Below, piece by piece: positions 53,206 to 62,491 of a stretch of 64,000 nucleotides of DNA. Every line of letters begins with the position of its first letter. The stretch's first letter is position 1. The notes beneath the pieces were generated by a model. It was given only the letters and a program-made list of their open reading frames with translations. It searched no databases and was not told the origin of the DNA. Source of the DNA: Tunturiibacter empetritectus (lineage in GTDB: Bacteria; Acidobacteriota; Terriglobia; Terriglobales; Acidobacteriaceae). The stretch spans positions 620,001 through 684,000 of the forward strand of contig NZ_JACHDZ010000003.1 of assembly GCF_014201375.1 (NCBI RefSeq). The letters are read 5' to 3'. A program made the translations under genes and the position numbers.

Positions 53206-55263
53206 TTAGATGCGCTGGAAGGCCTTCGCAATGTCCTTATAGGAGTAGCGCAAGGCGATGGGTCTGCCGTGAGGGCACGCGGTGGGGTGCTCGGTCTTTC
53301 CAAGGGCGTCGAGCAGCCATTCGATCTTCGAGTGTTCGAGGGGCTGATTGATCTTGATCGCGGCGTGGCAGGCGATGGAGGCTGCGATGCGACGACGGCG
53401 GGCTTCGGAGTTCTCGGTCTGGCGATTGCGGTCGGGGATGGCCAGGACTTCTTCGAGGAGGTGCTCAAGCTCGCGGCCCTCGAGACCGATGGGTGCAGCC
53501 TTGACTGCCAGAGTGCGAGGGCCGAAGGGCTCTGCTTCAAAGCCGTTGCGCTCCAACTCTTCGGCGATCTCGGCGAAGGTGATCATTTGGGCGGGGAGGA
53601 GGTCGATGAGCAGAGGCATGAGCAGACGCTGTCGCTGAATCTGTTCGGTGTCACGGTCGCGGAGAACCTTTTCGAAGAGGATGCGCTCATGAGCTACATG
53701 CTGGTCGATGATCCAGAGCCCCTCTTCGTTGGTGGCGAGGATGAAGGAGTCGCGGAGTTGGCCGAGTGGCTTGAGGGTTGAAAGCGCGGTGAGCGTGTCG
53801 GCTTGCTGAGGCGAGGCTGATTCGTAAGTGGATTCGGCGTCGGTGGATTCGTAACCGATGGGGATCGAGTGCCCGGAGAAGGCGAAGCGGCCGGGAGAGG
53901 GTGGCACGATGGGAGCGGCAAGGTAGAAGGTGGGGGACTTTATGGTTTCAGCTGAGGTTGGATTGTCCCACTGGGCGGTTTCGGAGCCGTTCGAAAAATA
54001 GAGGGCGCCTTCGCCTTCGACACTCAGAGGAGCCCGCTGATGGTCTTTGAAGGTAGATGGTGGATGCGTGGGGTCGAAGACTGGTTGGGGGATAGCGTCG
54101 CTGCCATCGGGAGGGCCGGGGAGCGGGCTTACGTCGATAAGGAGAGAGCTTGAGATGCCTTGCGGGCCCTTCTGAAGCGCGGTGGCGAAGCTCGCGGCGG
54201 GACGGGCCTGCATGAGCGTGGTTCGGATCGTGTCGCGGACGAAGTCGTGCACGAAGCTTGGCTGGCGGAAGCGGACCTCGGTTTTTGCTGGGTGGACGTT
54301 TACGTCGACCTCTTGGGGGGGCATCTCGAGATAGAGCAGGACGACCGGGTAGGAGGTTGGGGGGAGGATGTTGCGGTAGGCCTCGGAGAGCGCGTGGAGG
54401 ATGAGTTTGTCGCGGATGAGACGCTGATTGACGAAGACGTAGATGGAGTTGCGATTGAGCTTTTGCAGTTCGGGTTTGGAGACGAAGCCTGTCATGCGGA
54501 GGAAGCCGGGATCGGGCGTTTCGTAGTCTTCTTCGCGCTTCCAGGGCGGGGGTTCGGGGAGGCCGGCTCGGGTGAAGTCGAGTTCGGCTGTGGTGGGGAG
54601 CATGTAGTTGCTGGTGTCTCTGCCGAAGATCTGGAAGAGGCGTTCGGCGGCATTGGCAACGGCGGGGGCGACGAGGAGAGCCTGGGTGGAGGAGTGAAGC
54701 TCGATGTGTTTTGTTGGATGAACGAGCGCGTAGTGCGTGACGAGGGCGGCGATATGGGAGAGCTCGGTCTGCTCGGACTTGAGGAATTTGCGGCGGGCGG
54801 GGGTATTGAAGAAGAGATCGCGGAGGGTGATGGTGGTGCCGACGGGAAGGCCGGCGTCTTCGACACGGAGGATATTGCCGCCGGCGATCTCGACCAGGGT
54901 GCCTGATGCCTCTTCGGCGACGCGCGTCTCGAGTTGGAGGCGGGAGACGCTGGCGATCGATGGCAAGGCTTCTCCACGAAAGCCCAGGGTGGCGATGGAG
55001 AGGAGGTCGTCCGCGCTGCGGAGCTTTGAGGTGGCGTGGCGCTCAAAGGCGAGAAGAGCGTCGTCGCGCACCATGCCGTGACCGTTGTCGGTGATGCGGA
55101 TGAGCTTGCGGCCTCCGGCTTCGACCTCGATTCGGATGCGGGTGGCCTGAGCGTCGAGGGAGTTTTCGAGGAGTTCTTTGACGACGGAGGCGGGTCGTTC
55201 GACGACTTCGCCGGCGGCGATCTGGTTCGCCACGAGGTCGGAAAGGATGCGAATGCGGCCCAT
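53206..55263 (-). CDS. mutL: DNA mismatch repair protein MutL, endonuclease type
   Basis: A 685-residue protein. The GHKL ATPase N-terminus reads IRILSDLVANQIAAGEVVER, ITDNGHGMVRDDALLAFERH with TSK, and LGFRGEALPSIASVSRLQL. A long Pro/Ser-rich linker (about 340-500) follows. The C-terminal dimerisation domain has DQHVAHERILFEKV at 520-533, which fits the endonuclease motif DQHA-x2-E-x4-E with Ala replaced by Val, plus ACHAAIK and the CPHGRP metal site. It should nick DNA in mismatch repair like MutL of bacteria lacking MutH. No mutS is near. Confidence 0.94.
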   Translation of the reverse strand: MGRIRILSDLVANQIAAGEVVERPASVVKELLENSLDAQATRIRIEVEAGGRKLIRITDNGHGMVRDDALLAFERHATSKLRSADDLLSIATLGFRGEALPSIASVSRLQLETRVAEEASGTLVEIAGGNILRVEDAGLPVGTTITLRDLFFNTPARRKFLKSEQTELSHIAALVTHYALVHPTKHIELHSSTQALLVAPAVANAAERLFQIFGRDTSNYMLPTTAELDFTRAGLPEPPPWKREEDYETPDPGFLRMTGFVSKPELQKLNRNSIYVFVNQRLIRDKLILHALSEAYRNILPPTSYPVVLLYLEMPPQEVDVNVHPAKTEVRFRQPSFVHDFVRDTIRTTLMQARPAASFATALQKGPQGISSSLLIDVSPLPGPPDGSDAIPQPVFDPTHPPSTFKDHQRAPLSVEGEGALYFSNGSETAQWDNPTSAETIKSPTFYLAAPIVPPSPGRFAFSGHSIPIGYESTDAESTYESASPQQADTLTALSTLKPLGQLRDSFILATNEEGLWIIDQHVAHERILFEKVLRDRDTEQIQRQRLLMPLLIDLLPAQMITFAEIAEELERNGFEAEPFGPRTLAVKAAPIGLEGRELEHLLEEVLAIPDRNRQTENSEARRRRIAASIACHAAIKINQPLEHSKIEWLLDALGKTEHPTACPHGRPIALRYSYKDIAKAFQRI

Positions 55264-55599
55264 AGGTCGATTGTACGAGGAGCGATCTTGAGATGTCGTG
55301 AGGTGTATCGGAGATGTCTTGAAGGTGTGCCGTCAGGTAAAAAATTCCGACGCGAGAAGTGAAACTATGGCCCTTTGTAAGTTTAGTCAACTTATATCAA
55401 GAGATAGAGGATATCACTGTCTTCTCGCAGGGAATTTTAGTTCCACTTTGCATGGCAAAAATTTGCACACTGACAAAGTGGCAATCTTGCGTATGCGCTA
55501 AAAAAGACCGAATTTACGGACTTCCTGCGGGATCTGAATTGGCTATCAGAATGCAACCAGATGGTTGGAACGGCATTCATTCGGCACTTATGGAGTGTT
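55264..55599. other. Divergent promoter region of mutL and PEP-CTERM gene
   Basis: An AT-rich non-coding gap of 336 bp. It contains TGGCAAAAATTTGC, which resembles a sigma-54 site but has nine rather than ten bases between GG and GC. A good ribosome site (GGAGTGTT) precedes the PEP-CTERM start. Confidence 0.4.
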
Positions 55600-56133
55600 A
55601 TGAAACTTAGAACTGTTGGACTTTGCATCCTTGCCTTGGCTGTTGCTTGCACGTCGGCAGCTCACGCAGACACGTTCTCCTTCAACTTCACCGGCTCAGC
55701 TTTCAATGGATCGGGGACCATAACGGCATCCGCAAACGGCAGCGGCGTCTACACCATCACCAATATATCGGGAATCGTTGATAATCAGGCCATCTCCAAC
55801 CTGCTCAGCGTCAACGCCTTCGATAACAACGACAACCTGCTCTACAGCCCTGGTTTCCTGTTTGGAGCCTATAACTTCGATACCCAAGGGGTCTCGTTTC
55901 AGCTTGGAAGCGGGGGAGACAGGGTCAACATTGGACAGGGTGGCTTCCTCAATTTATTTGAAGTTGCCGACCTGGATCCTTCGAAAAGCAATTGGGATAT
56001 CACTGAATACATCAACATCGACGTAGAAAAGATCGCATCTACCTCTCCGGTTCCTGAACCGGGAACGCTTGCCCTTCTGGGCACGGGGATCCTGGGAGCA
56101 GCTGGTGTCATGCGTCGCCGTCTTACCACCTAA
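55600..56133 (+). CDS. PEP-CTERM secreted protein
   Basis: A 177-residue protein starting at ATG 55600 with GGAG upstream. A signal peptide (LRTVGLCILALAVACTSAAH then AD) is followed by a beta-rich domain typical of PEP-CTERM proteins: FSFNFTGSAFNGSGTITAS, YTITNISGIVDNQAISNLLS, DNDNLLYSP-type segments. The sorting tail is VPEPGTLALLGTGILGAAGV then MRRRLTT, a canonical PEP-CTERM. The mature domain recurs in acidobacterial and planctomycete PEP-CTERM proteins but has no assigned function. Followed at once by a terminator. Confidence 0.88.
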   Translation: MKLRTVGLCILALAVACTSAAHADTFSFNFTGSAFNGSGTITASANGSGVYTITNISGIVDNQAISNLLSVNAFDNNDNLLYSPGFLFGAYNFDTQGVSFQLGSGGDRVNIGQGGFLNLFEVADLDPSKSNWDITEYINIDVEKIASTSPVPEPGTLALLGTGILGAAGVMRRRLTT

Positions 56134-56147
56134 GCCTTGTAGGCAAA

Positions 56148-56177
56148 CAAAAGCCACCTTATGGCAGGTGGCTTTTG
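56148..56177. terminator. Terminator after PEP-CTERM gene
   Basis: A perfect 12-bp stem CAAAAGCCACCT/AGGTGGCTTTTG with a 6-nt loop, rich in T on both strands; it can serve the PEP-CTERM gene and pyk. Confidence 0.88.
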
Positions 56178-56213
56178 TTTCGTTAAGGGCTAAAGCACCC
56201 GCGGCCTGGCGGT

Positions 56214-57737
56214 TCACTTTCTTTTTTTCGAGGCCCTCGCCCTGGCGACCTCGGTGTCGCGATCCCCAACCATGTGTAACCGCATGAAGTTGGTGGCGCC
56301 GGATTTGGTCCTCGTACCGGCGACGATGCCGACGATCTGGCGCTGGTGAACATGACCTTGCGTTTCCAGGATTTGTTCGGCCATGTCGACCAATTTGTCC
56401 GTATCGCGAAAGCGCGCGCAGAGGATAGGGGAGGTGCCCCAGAGAAGCATGCAGCGGTTGATGACCTTCTCGAAGGGCGAGAGCGCGAAGATGGGTGGAT
56501 CGGGGTGGTACTTCGAAAGAAGCCGTGCCGTCATGCCGCTTTCGGTGAAGATGGCAATTGCGGCTACGTCGAGGTCGTCGGCTGCGTGCGACATGCACTC
56601 GCAGATGGTCTCCGCGATGGAGAGGCGGACGCTGGGGTGATGGCCGAGGGCAGGGCGAGGATCGAGGCGGATCTGGTGCTCAGTCTCGGTGATGATCTTG
56701 GCCATCATGGCAACGGCTTCGACGGGGTACTTGCCTGCGGCGCTCTCGCCGGAGAGCATGACAGAGTCGGTGCCGTCGTAGATGGCGTTGGCGACGTCTG
56801 ACGCCTCGGCGCGGGTGGGGCGCGGGTTGTCGATCATCGACTCCAACATTTGGGTCGCGGTAATGACGGGTTTGCGGAACTCGGCGGCTCGGCGAATGAT
56901 GTGCTTCTGGATCGCCGGAACCTTTTCTGGTGGAACCTCCACCCCCAGATCGCCGCGGGCGACCATGATGGCATCGGTGACTTCGAGGATGCTGTCGAGG
57001 TGCTCGATGGCCTGTGGCTTTTCGAGTTTGGCGACGACCCATGCGTCGGACTTGAGAGCGGCCAAACGATTCTTCACGTGGCGTACATCGTCGGCGGTGC
57101 GGACGAAGGAGACGGCGACGGTATCTACCCCTTGAGCGATGGCGAAGATGAGATCCTCTTCATCCTTCTCGGTAAGGGAGGGGACGTTGACGGCGATGCC
57201 GGGGAGGTTGATGCCCTTGTTTTCGCCGAGCATACCGCCGTTGATGATCTCACAGGTTACGTCTACGCCCTTGACGGCTTCGACGCGCAGCTCGATGAGG
57301 CCGTCGGAGAGCAGGATGCGTGAGCCGGGCTCGAGGTTTTCAGCGAGCGTCTTGAAGGTTGTGCCGACCAGAGCGGCTGTGCCTTCGATCTCTTGCGGGG
57401 TGATGGTGAGGCGCTTGCCGGCGATAAGCTGCACGGGCTTATGGCCTTTGAGCTTGCCGGTGCGAATCTTGGGGCCTTGCAGGTCGGCGAGGATGCAGAT
57501 GGGCTTGCCCTCCTCTTTCGAGATCTTGCGGACCATGCGAATGAGTTCGGTCTTTTGCTCGTGGGTGCCATGAGAGAAGTTCAGGCGGGCGACGTCGAGT
57601 CCGGCGCGGACCAGCTGGCGAAATATCTCCGGCGTACTGGAAGCGGGGCCGAGGGTGGCGACGATCTTGGCGCGGCGACCACGCTCCATTGCGGCAAAGG
57701 GGGCAACGTTGGGCATTGAGTTCACAGATTTCTTCAT
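56214..57737 (-). CDS. pyk: Pyruvate kinase
   Basis: A 507-residue enzyme. The start is RRAKIVATLGPASSTPEIFR after a short extra tail (about 20 residues). The barrel has LDVARLNFSHGTHEQ, CILADLQGPKIRTGKLKG, the active-site segment VEVPPEKVPAIQKHIIRRAA, and the signature ITATQMLESMIDNPRPTRAE. A regulatory C-domain follows, with SGMTARLLSKYHPDPPIFAL. It makes pyruvate and ATP from PEP and ADP. The extreme C-terminus is Arg/Lys-rich. ATG 57737 lacks a strong ribosome site; ATG 57716 is an alternative. Confidence 0.95.
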   Translation of the reverse strand: MKKSVNSMPNVAPFAAMERGRRAKIVATLGPASSTPEIFRQLVRAGLDVARLNFSHGTHEQKTELIRMVRKISKEEGKPICILADLQGPKIRTGKLKGHKPVQLIAGKRLTITPQEIEGTAALVGTTFKTLAENLEPGSRILLSDGLIELRVEAVKGVDVTCEIINGGMLGENKGINLPGIAVNVPSLTEKDEEDLIFAIAQGVDTVAVSFVRTADDVRHVKNRLAALKSDAWVVAKLEKPQAIEHLDSILEVTDAIMVARGDLGVEVPPEKVPAIQKHIIRRAAEFRKPVITATQMLESMIDNPRPTRAEASDVANAIYDGTDSVMLSGESAAGKYPVEAVAMMAKIITETEHQIRLDPRPALGHHPSVRLSIAETICECMSHAADDLDVAAIAIFTESGMTARLLSKYHPDPPIFALSPFEKVINRCMLLWGTSPILCARFRDTDKLVDMAEQILETQGHVHQRQIVGIVAGTRTKSGATNFMRLHMVGDRDTEVARARASKKRK

Positions 57738-57814
57738 GGGTCGCTTGCGGAAACTTTCTCACCATCGCGAAGGAATGATGGTATGGCCAGTGAGTTTTAC
57801 CTGCCGTGGCCATT

Positions 57815-58714
57815 CTAACCGGGCAGGAGGGTATTTGGGGGCGCGGGTTTGGAATGAGGCAGATGAGGGTGGAAGAAACGAGCGTGAAATTCGGCGTTGA
57901 ACTCGGCTCCGCAGAGAACGCAGAGCGAGATGATGTAGAGCCAGAAGAGAAGCGCTATGCCGGCGCCAAGGGAGCCGTAGACCTGAGAGTAGTTGGCGAA
58001 ACGTGTGACATACCAGCCGAAGACGACGGTGGCAAGAAACCACATGGCGGTGGAGACGAAGGCCCCGGGGAGGGTACGCTTCCACGACTGCTGCATGGGA
58101 GTTCCCATGTGATAGATGAGGGCGGTGACGCCTATGCTGCCGGTAAGCGCGACGCTCCACCGAATGAGCAGAGCAAGGATATAGACCGGGGTACGGGCGG
58201 AGGGTGTGATGTGCAGGGCGAGCCAGGTTGTGATGAAGTGACCGAAGACCACAAGGATGCTGGCGAGCGCGAAGGGGACCAGCGAGAGGGGAACCAGAAG
58301 GAGTGCTCGCAAGCGCCGCTGCCAGAAGGTCCAGCAGTCGAACGGGAGGTCGTTCGCACGGCGCAGGCCTTCCATGATCGTGGCCAGGACGCTGGAGGCG
58401 CCGATGAGGCTGACGAGCGCCGCAACGCCCAGGGCGTGGGTGGAACGGATGGTTTGTGGTGAAGCGACAAAATAACTTTGCAGCAGGGGGCTGACGTCCG
58501 GAGGGAGAATGCGGTCGAAGAAGAGCGCGAACTGGAAGCGCAGGGGAGTTGTATCGGGAACCATGCTGATAACGGCGGCAGCGACGATGAGGGCTGGAAA
58601 GAGTGACACCATCGCCGAGTAAGCGGTGGACTGGGCGAGGTTGAGGCTATCGTGCCTCATTGCCCGGAGCAGTGTTCCATGAAGGATTCTGGGGAGACGG
58701 AGGAGTCTTCTCAT
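57815..58714 (-). CDS. YihY/RBN-family inner membrane protein
   Basis: A 299-residue protein with six transmembrane segments. Family features are AYSAMVSLFPALIVAAAVIS, GASSVLATIMEGLRRANDLP, the VALTGSIGVTALIYHMGTPM segment and YGSLGAGIALLFWLYIISLC then VLCGAEFNAEF. The family was once called ribonuclease BN, but that role has been withdrawn; its present function is unknown, with some members linked to virulence or lipid handling. It starts 30 bases after the thioredoxin-like gene stop on the same strand. Confidence 0.88.
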   Translation of the reverse strand: MRRLLRLPRILHGTLLRAMRHDSLNLAQSTAYSAMVSLFPALIVAAAVISMVPDTTPLRFQFALFFDRILPPDVSPLLQSYFVASPQTIRSTHALGVAALVSLIGASSVLATIMEGLRRANDLPFDCWTFWQRRLRALLLVPLSLVPFALASILVVFGHFITTWLALHITPSARTPVYILALLIRWSVALTGSIGVTALIYHMGTPMQQSWKRTLPGAFVSTAMWFLATVVFGWYVTRFANYSQVYGSLGAGIALLFWLYIISLCVLCGAEFNAEFHARFFHPHLPHSKPAPPNTLLPG

Positions 58715-58744
58715 GGGAGACGTCCAGGGGACGAAGGAGACGGA

Positions 58745-59230
58745 CTATGCCTTCCACCGGTTGAGGAAAGCCGTGACGGCTTCAACGCTGGTGTGCTCGA
58801 ACTCCTTCTCGTGTTCGGCGTAGAGGAGGTTGCCGTGAGCGTCGATGACAGCGAGAGAAGGAATGCCATGGGCGATGGGAACATGATACTTCTTTGCCAC
58901 ATCGACGTTATGGTCCACATGGCCGGTATCGATGTGCACAACAAGGAAGTGCTTGGCGAGGAGTTCCGCATTGGGGCTTTGGCGGTAGTAGTAGTCCAGA
59001 ACCTGGCAGTCGCCGCACCAGTTTGCACCGAAGTCGAGGATGATGCGCTTGTGTTCGCGGCGGGCGGTGACCATTGCGGCGGCAATGTCGGCACTGGCAT
59101 TGGCGGTCTCGGAGTAGAGGTTCCGGTTGACCGTGAAGACAGCCTGAGCAGAGGCCGGAGTGAGCGGGGTAAGAGTGAGCGCTAGAAGCACTACTGCGAC
59201 AGTGCGGATGATGCGATGTGTCGTGTTCAT
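58745..59230 (-). CDS. Periplasmic thioredoxin-like protein
   Basis: A 161-residue protein with a signal peptide (IIRTVAVVLLALTLTPLTPA). A thioredoxin fold carries the redox pair WCGDC in LDFGANWCGDCQVLDYY, and the cis-Pro region is in AHGIPSLAVIDAHGNLLYAE. The CGDC active site resembles the thioredoxin_7/DUF255-type rather than classic CGPC. It could reduce or isomerise disulfides in the periplasm. It precedes the YihY gene with a gap of 30 bases. Confidence 0.87.
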   Translation of the reverse strand: MNTTHRIIRTVAVVLLALTLTPLTPASAQAVFTVNRNLYSETANASADIAAAMVTARREHKRIILDFGANWCGDCQVLDYYYRQSPNAELLAKHFLVVHIDTGHVDHNVDVAKKYHVPIAHGIPSLAVIDAHGNLLYAEHEKEFEHTSVEAVTAFLNRWKA

Positions 59231-59367
59231 AGAGGCCTTGTTCGTGGGACTGTGAGGACGCTCGTTGCGATCGGATATCTCATGCGATCCGAATATCCGG
59301 AAGTCTATCGATGATGCATGAAGATCACGGAGTGACGCAAAACTATGACGCGCGAAGACGGCGAGAG

Positions 59368-60528
59368 TTACTTCCCGGCGTAGTAACCATCGCGGGTCTG
59401 GACGACGAGGCCTTTCTGGTGAATGTCGACTGCGACCTGATGGTAGCCGTTGGAAGCTGCGTCCTGAGTGGGGGTATAACCGAGGCGGTACTGTGCCCGG
59501 AGCTCCTCCGCAATCTGGTTATAGATCTGAGCGACGTCTTGATTTTTCTTGACCTCGAAGAGGCGGCCGCCGGTCTCCTGTGCCATACGTTCGAGGATCT
59601 TCTTTCCGTCGACGTGGCTCTGGGTGGGATAGTTCCCCCCGTTCCCGCCACCGTTGCCTCCACCAGGATAGCCCCCGCCACGACCGCCGGGGTAGCCGCC
59701 ACCTCCACCAGGATATCCGCCTCCGGGGAGGCCACCGCCAGGGTAGCCGCCGCGGCCGCGCTGTTGGTTGTTGTTCTGCGGATGGGTCTCTTCTCCCTTG
59801 AAGTAGATGGCGTAGATGACGGTATCGGCCCGCTGCGAGGCTTCGATGGATCGGACGAGATTCTCCTTGCTGTTTCGGTCGACGCCATCGGAGAGGATGA
59901 TCAGGGCTTTGCGGCCGGTCTGCTTGCTCATCAGCTCGTCGGAGGCCAGAAAGAGAGCGTCATAAAGAACGGTTCCACCCCGACTGTGACGTCGGCTGTC
60001 GCTATCGTCGTCGACGGAGTTGGGGCTTGGAGTATCGATCTCTTTGAGCGCCTTCTGGAGAAGCGGGCGCGAGGTGGTGAGGTCCTGCAGCAGCTCGGTT
60101 TGGCGCGCAAACTGGATGATGAAGGCCTGATCCTTCGGGTTGGTCAGCATCTGGTCGAGGAAGGTGCTGCTGGCGGTGCGTTCTTCGTCCAGTACGCTGC
60201 GCTGGGACTGGCTGATGTCGACTAGAAGACCGAGGGTAAGGGGGAGATTGGTGTCCTTGTCGAAGTAGCGAATGGTCTGTGGTTTACCGTCCACCTGGAG
60301 GGTGAAGTCGTCTTTTGTCAGGTTCTGGATGAGTGCTCCCTTTTTGTCACGGACGACGACGGGGAGATTGACCAGACGGGCGTCAACTGCGATCGTGCCC
60401 CCGGCGGGTGGAGGAGACTGATCGGAGGGAGAGTTTTTTTGCTGCGCGGCGAGGTCCGTAACGTGGAGGGCAGGGCTGAGGAAGACAACGGCCATCAGAA
60501 AGGGCCAAAGTAAGGAGGGGGCGGTCAT
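59368..60528 (-). CDS. VWFA-domain secreted protein of acidobacterial type
   Basis: A 386-residue exported protein. A signal peptide (LLWPFLMAVVFLSPALHV) is followed by a small beta domain (VVVRDKKGALIQNLTKDDFT, then LQVDGKPQTIRYFD) and a von Willebrand A domain with the metal motif in GLLVDISQSQRS (Asp-x-Ser-x-Ser). A glycine-rich insert with repeats of GGYPGG-type (about 258-300) interrupts the VWA fold, then it resumes with DGKKILERMAQETGGRLFEV. This is the VWFA-related acidobacterial family. Function unknown, likely extracellular protein interaction. Confidence 0.88.
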   Translation of the reverse strand: MTAPSLLWPFLMAVVFLSPALHVTDLAAQQKNSPSDQSPPPAGGTIAVDARLVNLPVVVRDKKGALIQNLTKDDFTLQVDGKPQTIRYFDKDTNLPLTLGLLVDISQSQRSVLDEERTASSTFLDQMLTNPKDQAFIIQFARQTELLQDLTTSRPLLQKALKEIDTPSPNSVDDDSDSRRHSRGGTVLYDALFLASDELMSKQTGRKALIILSDGVDRNSKENLVRSIEASQRADTVIYAIYFKGEETHPQNNNQQRGRGGYPGGGLPGGGYPGGGGGYPGGRGGGYPGGGNGGGNGGNYPTQSHVDGKKILERMAQETGGRLFEVKKNQDVAQIYNQIAEELRAQYRLGYTPTQDAASNGYHQVAVDIHQKGLVVQTRDGYYAGK

Positions 60529-60875
60529 GTGAGTTTAGACGACCCCGGCTTGATGGGGTTTCAATTCAGGGGCAGACCTGACGTTTTTGCTGACGAGAAA
60601 TCTTTGACTTGCTACTATCGAGTCATCGTTTCAATCTGCTCCTCCTTGCTCCTTTTCGGGTCAAGTGGGGTGCTTGAGTAAATTCTCGGCCCATGTGGTC
60701 GTTGTAGGTCATCGAACTCTGAAACCGCCGCACCCCCGCAGCTCTTCGCGATTGTGAGCGGAAATTTCTGAAGAAGCATGGCGAATGACAGGCAGGATTG
60801 CTCCACGCTATAACCTGTTGACACTCCCATTGCAGTATTCTGAGTGGGTTTGGAGATGCTGGAAAATAGAACGCA
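60529..60875. other. Non-coding divergent region
   Basis: A gap between the VWFA and diguanylate cyclase genes. No gene, RNA or strong palindrome is seen. Short frames here lack recognisable content. Confidence 0.4.
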
Positions 60876-62426
60876 ATGGACCTAAGCAAGACTGTTGGCG
60901 AAGCGTCGCTGGAGGTGGGGTTGGCTGATTGTGCTGCTCCTGAGGCCACTTATGCCCAATCGCGCTCTGAGTCTATTCGTTGGGTGCACCTGACCGCCAC
61001 GTTCTTCACTCTGCTGCTGTTTTCCTGGCTGGGAATCGTGCTTTCGCGACAGTCGGATGGGGTTGCGACGATCTGGTTTACCAACGGACTTTTGTTTGCG
61101 CTGGTGGTTACGCGTCCGAAGAAGACCTGGATCCCTTATTTCATCGCAGGTTTCCTGGCCGATACGCTGGCCGATGTCCTCTACGGCGATCCGCTGCGAC
61201 TGGCGATCGGCGTGTCGGTTGCCAACTCCGTGGAGGTCATTACCTCGTCCGTGTTGTTGACGCGTTGGTTCGGCAGCCCTTTGCTGCTGACGAAGCGCCT
61301 TCCTTTGCTGGGCTTTCTCGGCGTCGCGGTCGTTGGGGCAACGGCTGTGACCAGTGCACTGGGAGCTTCGTGGACGATGCTCTTTGTGAACGCAGGCCCC
61401 TGGTGGATGCTGTTTCGCACCTGGTACCTGGGCGATGTGCTGGGCATGGCGATCATCGCGCCGCTGGTCTTTATCTTGCAGCGGCCGGGTTTCTTTACGA
61501 TGCTCCACCGTCAGCAGCTGCCGAGAACACTGTTGTTGCTGATGGTTCCTGCCGCCGCGACAGCACTGGTGTTCAGCCACAGCAAAGACCCGCTCATCTT
61601 TTTCATCTTTCCCGCGCTGTTGCTGGTGGTGTTTCGGCTGGGTTTCCCTGGCACTGTACTCGCCGTCTTTGTGATTGCACTGATCTCGATCTGGTTCACC
61701 GTCACCGGACATGGGCCGTTGATGTTGATCACTGGTACAAATCTGCTTCATAAGATTGTGGTTGAGCAGATCTTCCTTGCGGTGGCCCTCTTCACCTTCT
61801 TTCCGGTGGCGGCTCTGCTTGAGGAACGTAAGGCGCTCGAGATTTCGTTGCAGAAGAGCGAACTGCGATACCGCGAGCTGGCCAATGCGGATGCGCTGAC
61901 CGGCCTGGCGAACCGGCGAGCCTTTGATGAGAGGCTGGAGGTGGCATGGTATCGGGCGATGCGGGAGGAGCAGTCGCTGGCACTGCTGCTGATCGATGTG
62001 GATCTTTTCAAGGCGTATAACGACCTCAATGGACATGTTGGCGGAGATGAATGTCTGCGCTGCATTGCGAAGGTGATTGCCAGTGCGCTGCAGGGTAAAG
62101 CTGAGATCGCAGCACGCTTTGGGGGCGAAGAGTTTGCCGTGATCCTCCAGAACACGACAATCGAAGTTGCGATGCAAGTCGGTGAAGACGTCCGCGAGGC
62201 CGTCGCATCCCTCAAGGTGCCGCACTCGGGAAATCAACTTGGAATCCAAACCATCAGCGTAGGTGTGGCGGCGGAGGTACCGAACCGGAATACCACGGTG
62301 ATATCTTTGCTGACGGCCTCCGATCACGCGTTGTATCGTGCCAAGTATCTGGGACGAAACCGGGTAGAGTCGGCAGCGGCATTGATGCCAAAGAGCGAGA
62401 TGTTCACTGCGGATTCGACGGTCTGA
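60876..62426 (+). CDS. MASE1-GGDEF diguanylate cyclase
   Basis: A 516-residue membrane enzyme. A MASE1 sensor of about eight transmembrane segments (about 35-310; GVATIWFTNGLLFALVV, IPYFIAGFLADTLADVLYGD) is followed by a GGDEF domain. The start of that domain is ANADALTGLANRRAFDERLE and the active site is RFGGEEFAVIL (GGEEF variant, competent). No clear RxxD inhibitory site is seen five residues upstream. It makes c-di-GMP from two GTP in response to an unknown membrane signal. The gene is monocistronic. Confidence 0.91.
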   Translation: MDLSKTVGEASLEVGLADCAAPEATYAQSRSESIRWVHLTATFFTLLLFSWLGIVLSRQSDGVATIWFTNGLLFALVVTRPKKTWIPYFIAGFLADTLADVLYGDPLRLAIGVSVANSVEVITSSVLLTRWFGSPLLLTKRLPLLGFLGVAVVGATAVTSALGASWTMLFVNAGPWWMLFRTWYLGDVLGMAIIAPLVFILQRPGFFTMLHRQQLPRTLLLLMVPAAATALVFSHSKDPLIFFIFPALLLVVFRLGFPGTVLAVFVIALISIWFTVTGHGPLMLITGTNLLHKIVVEQIFLAVALFTFFPVAALLEERKALEISLQKSELRYRELANADALTGLANRRAFDERLEVAWYRAMREEQSLALLLIDVDLFKAYNDLNGHVGGDECLRCIAKVIASALQGKAEIAARFGGEEFAVILQNTTIEVAMQVGEDVREAVASLKVPHSGNQLGIQTISVGVAAEVPNRNTTVISLLTASDHALYRAKYLGRNRVESAAALMPKSEMFTADSTV

Positions 62427-62491
62427 GCCGCGGATCTGCCATCTCGTGTTGTTGCAATGGCAATGGGTTGAGAAGCATGTATTTTGACGGG

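Noticed and set aside
55440-55470. TGGCAAAAATTTGC as a sigma-54 promoter before the PEP-CTERM gene
   Set aside because: The GG and GC elements are nine bases apart instead of ten, so it fails the strict spacing for RpoN.
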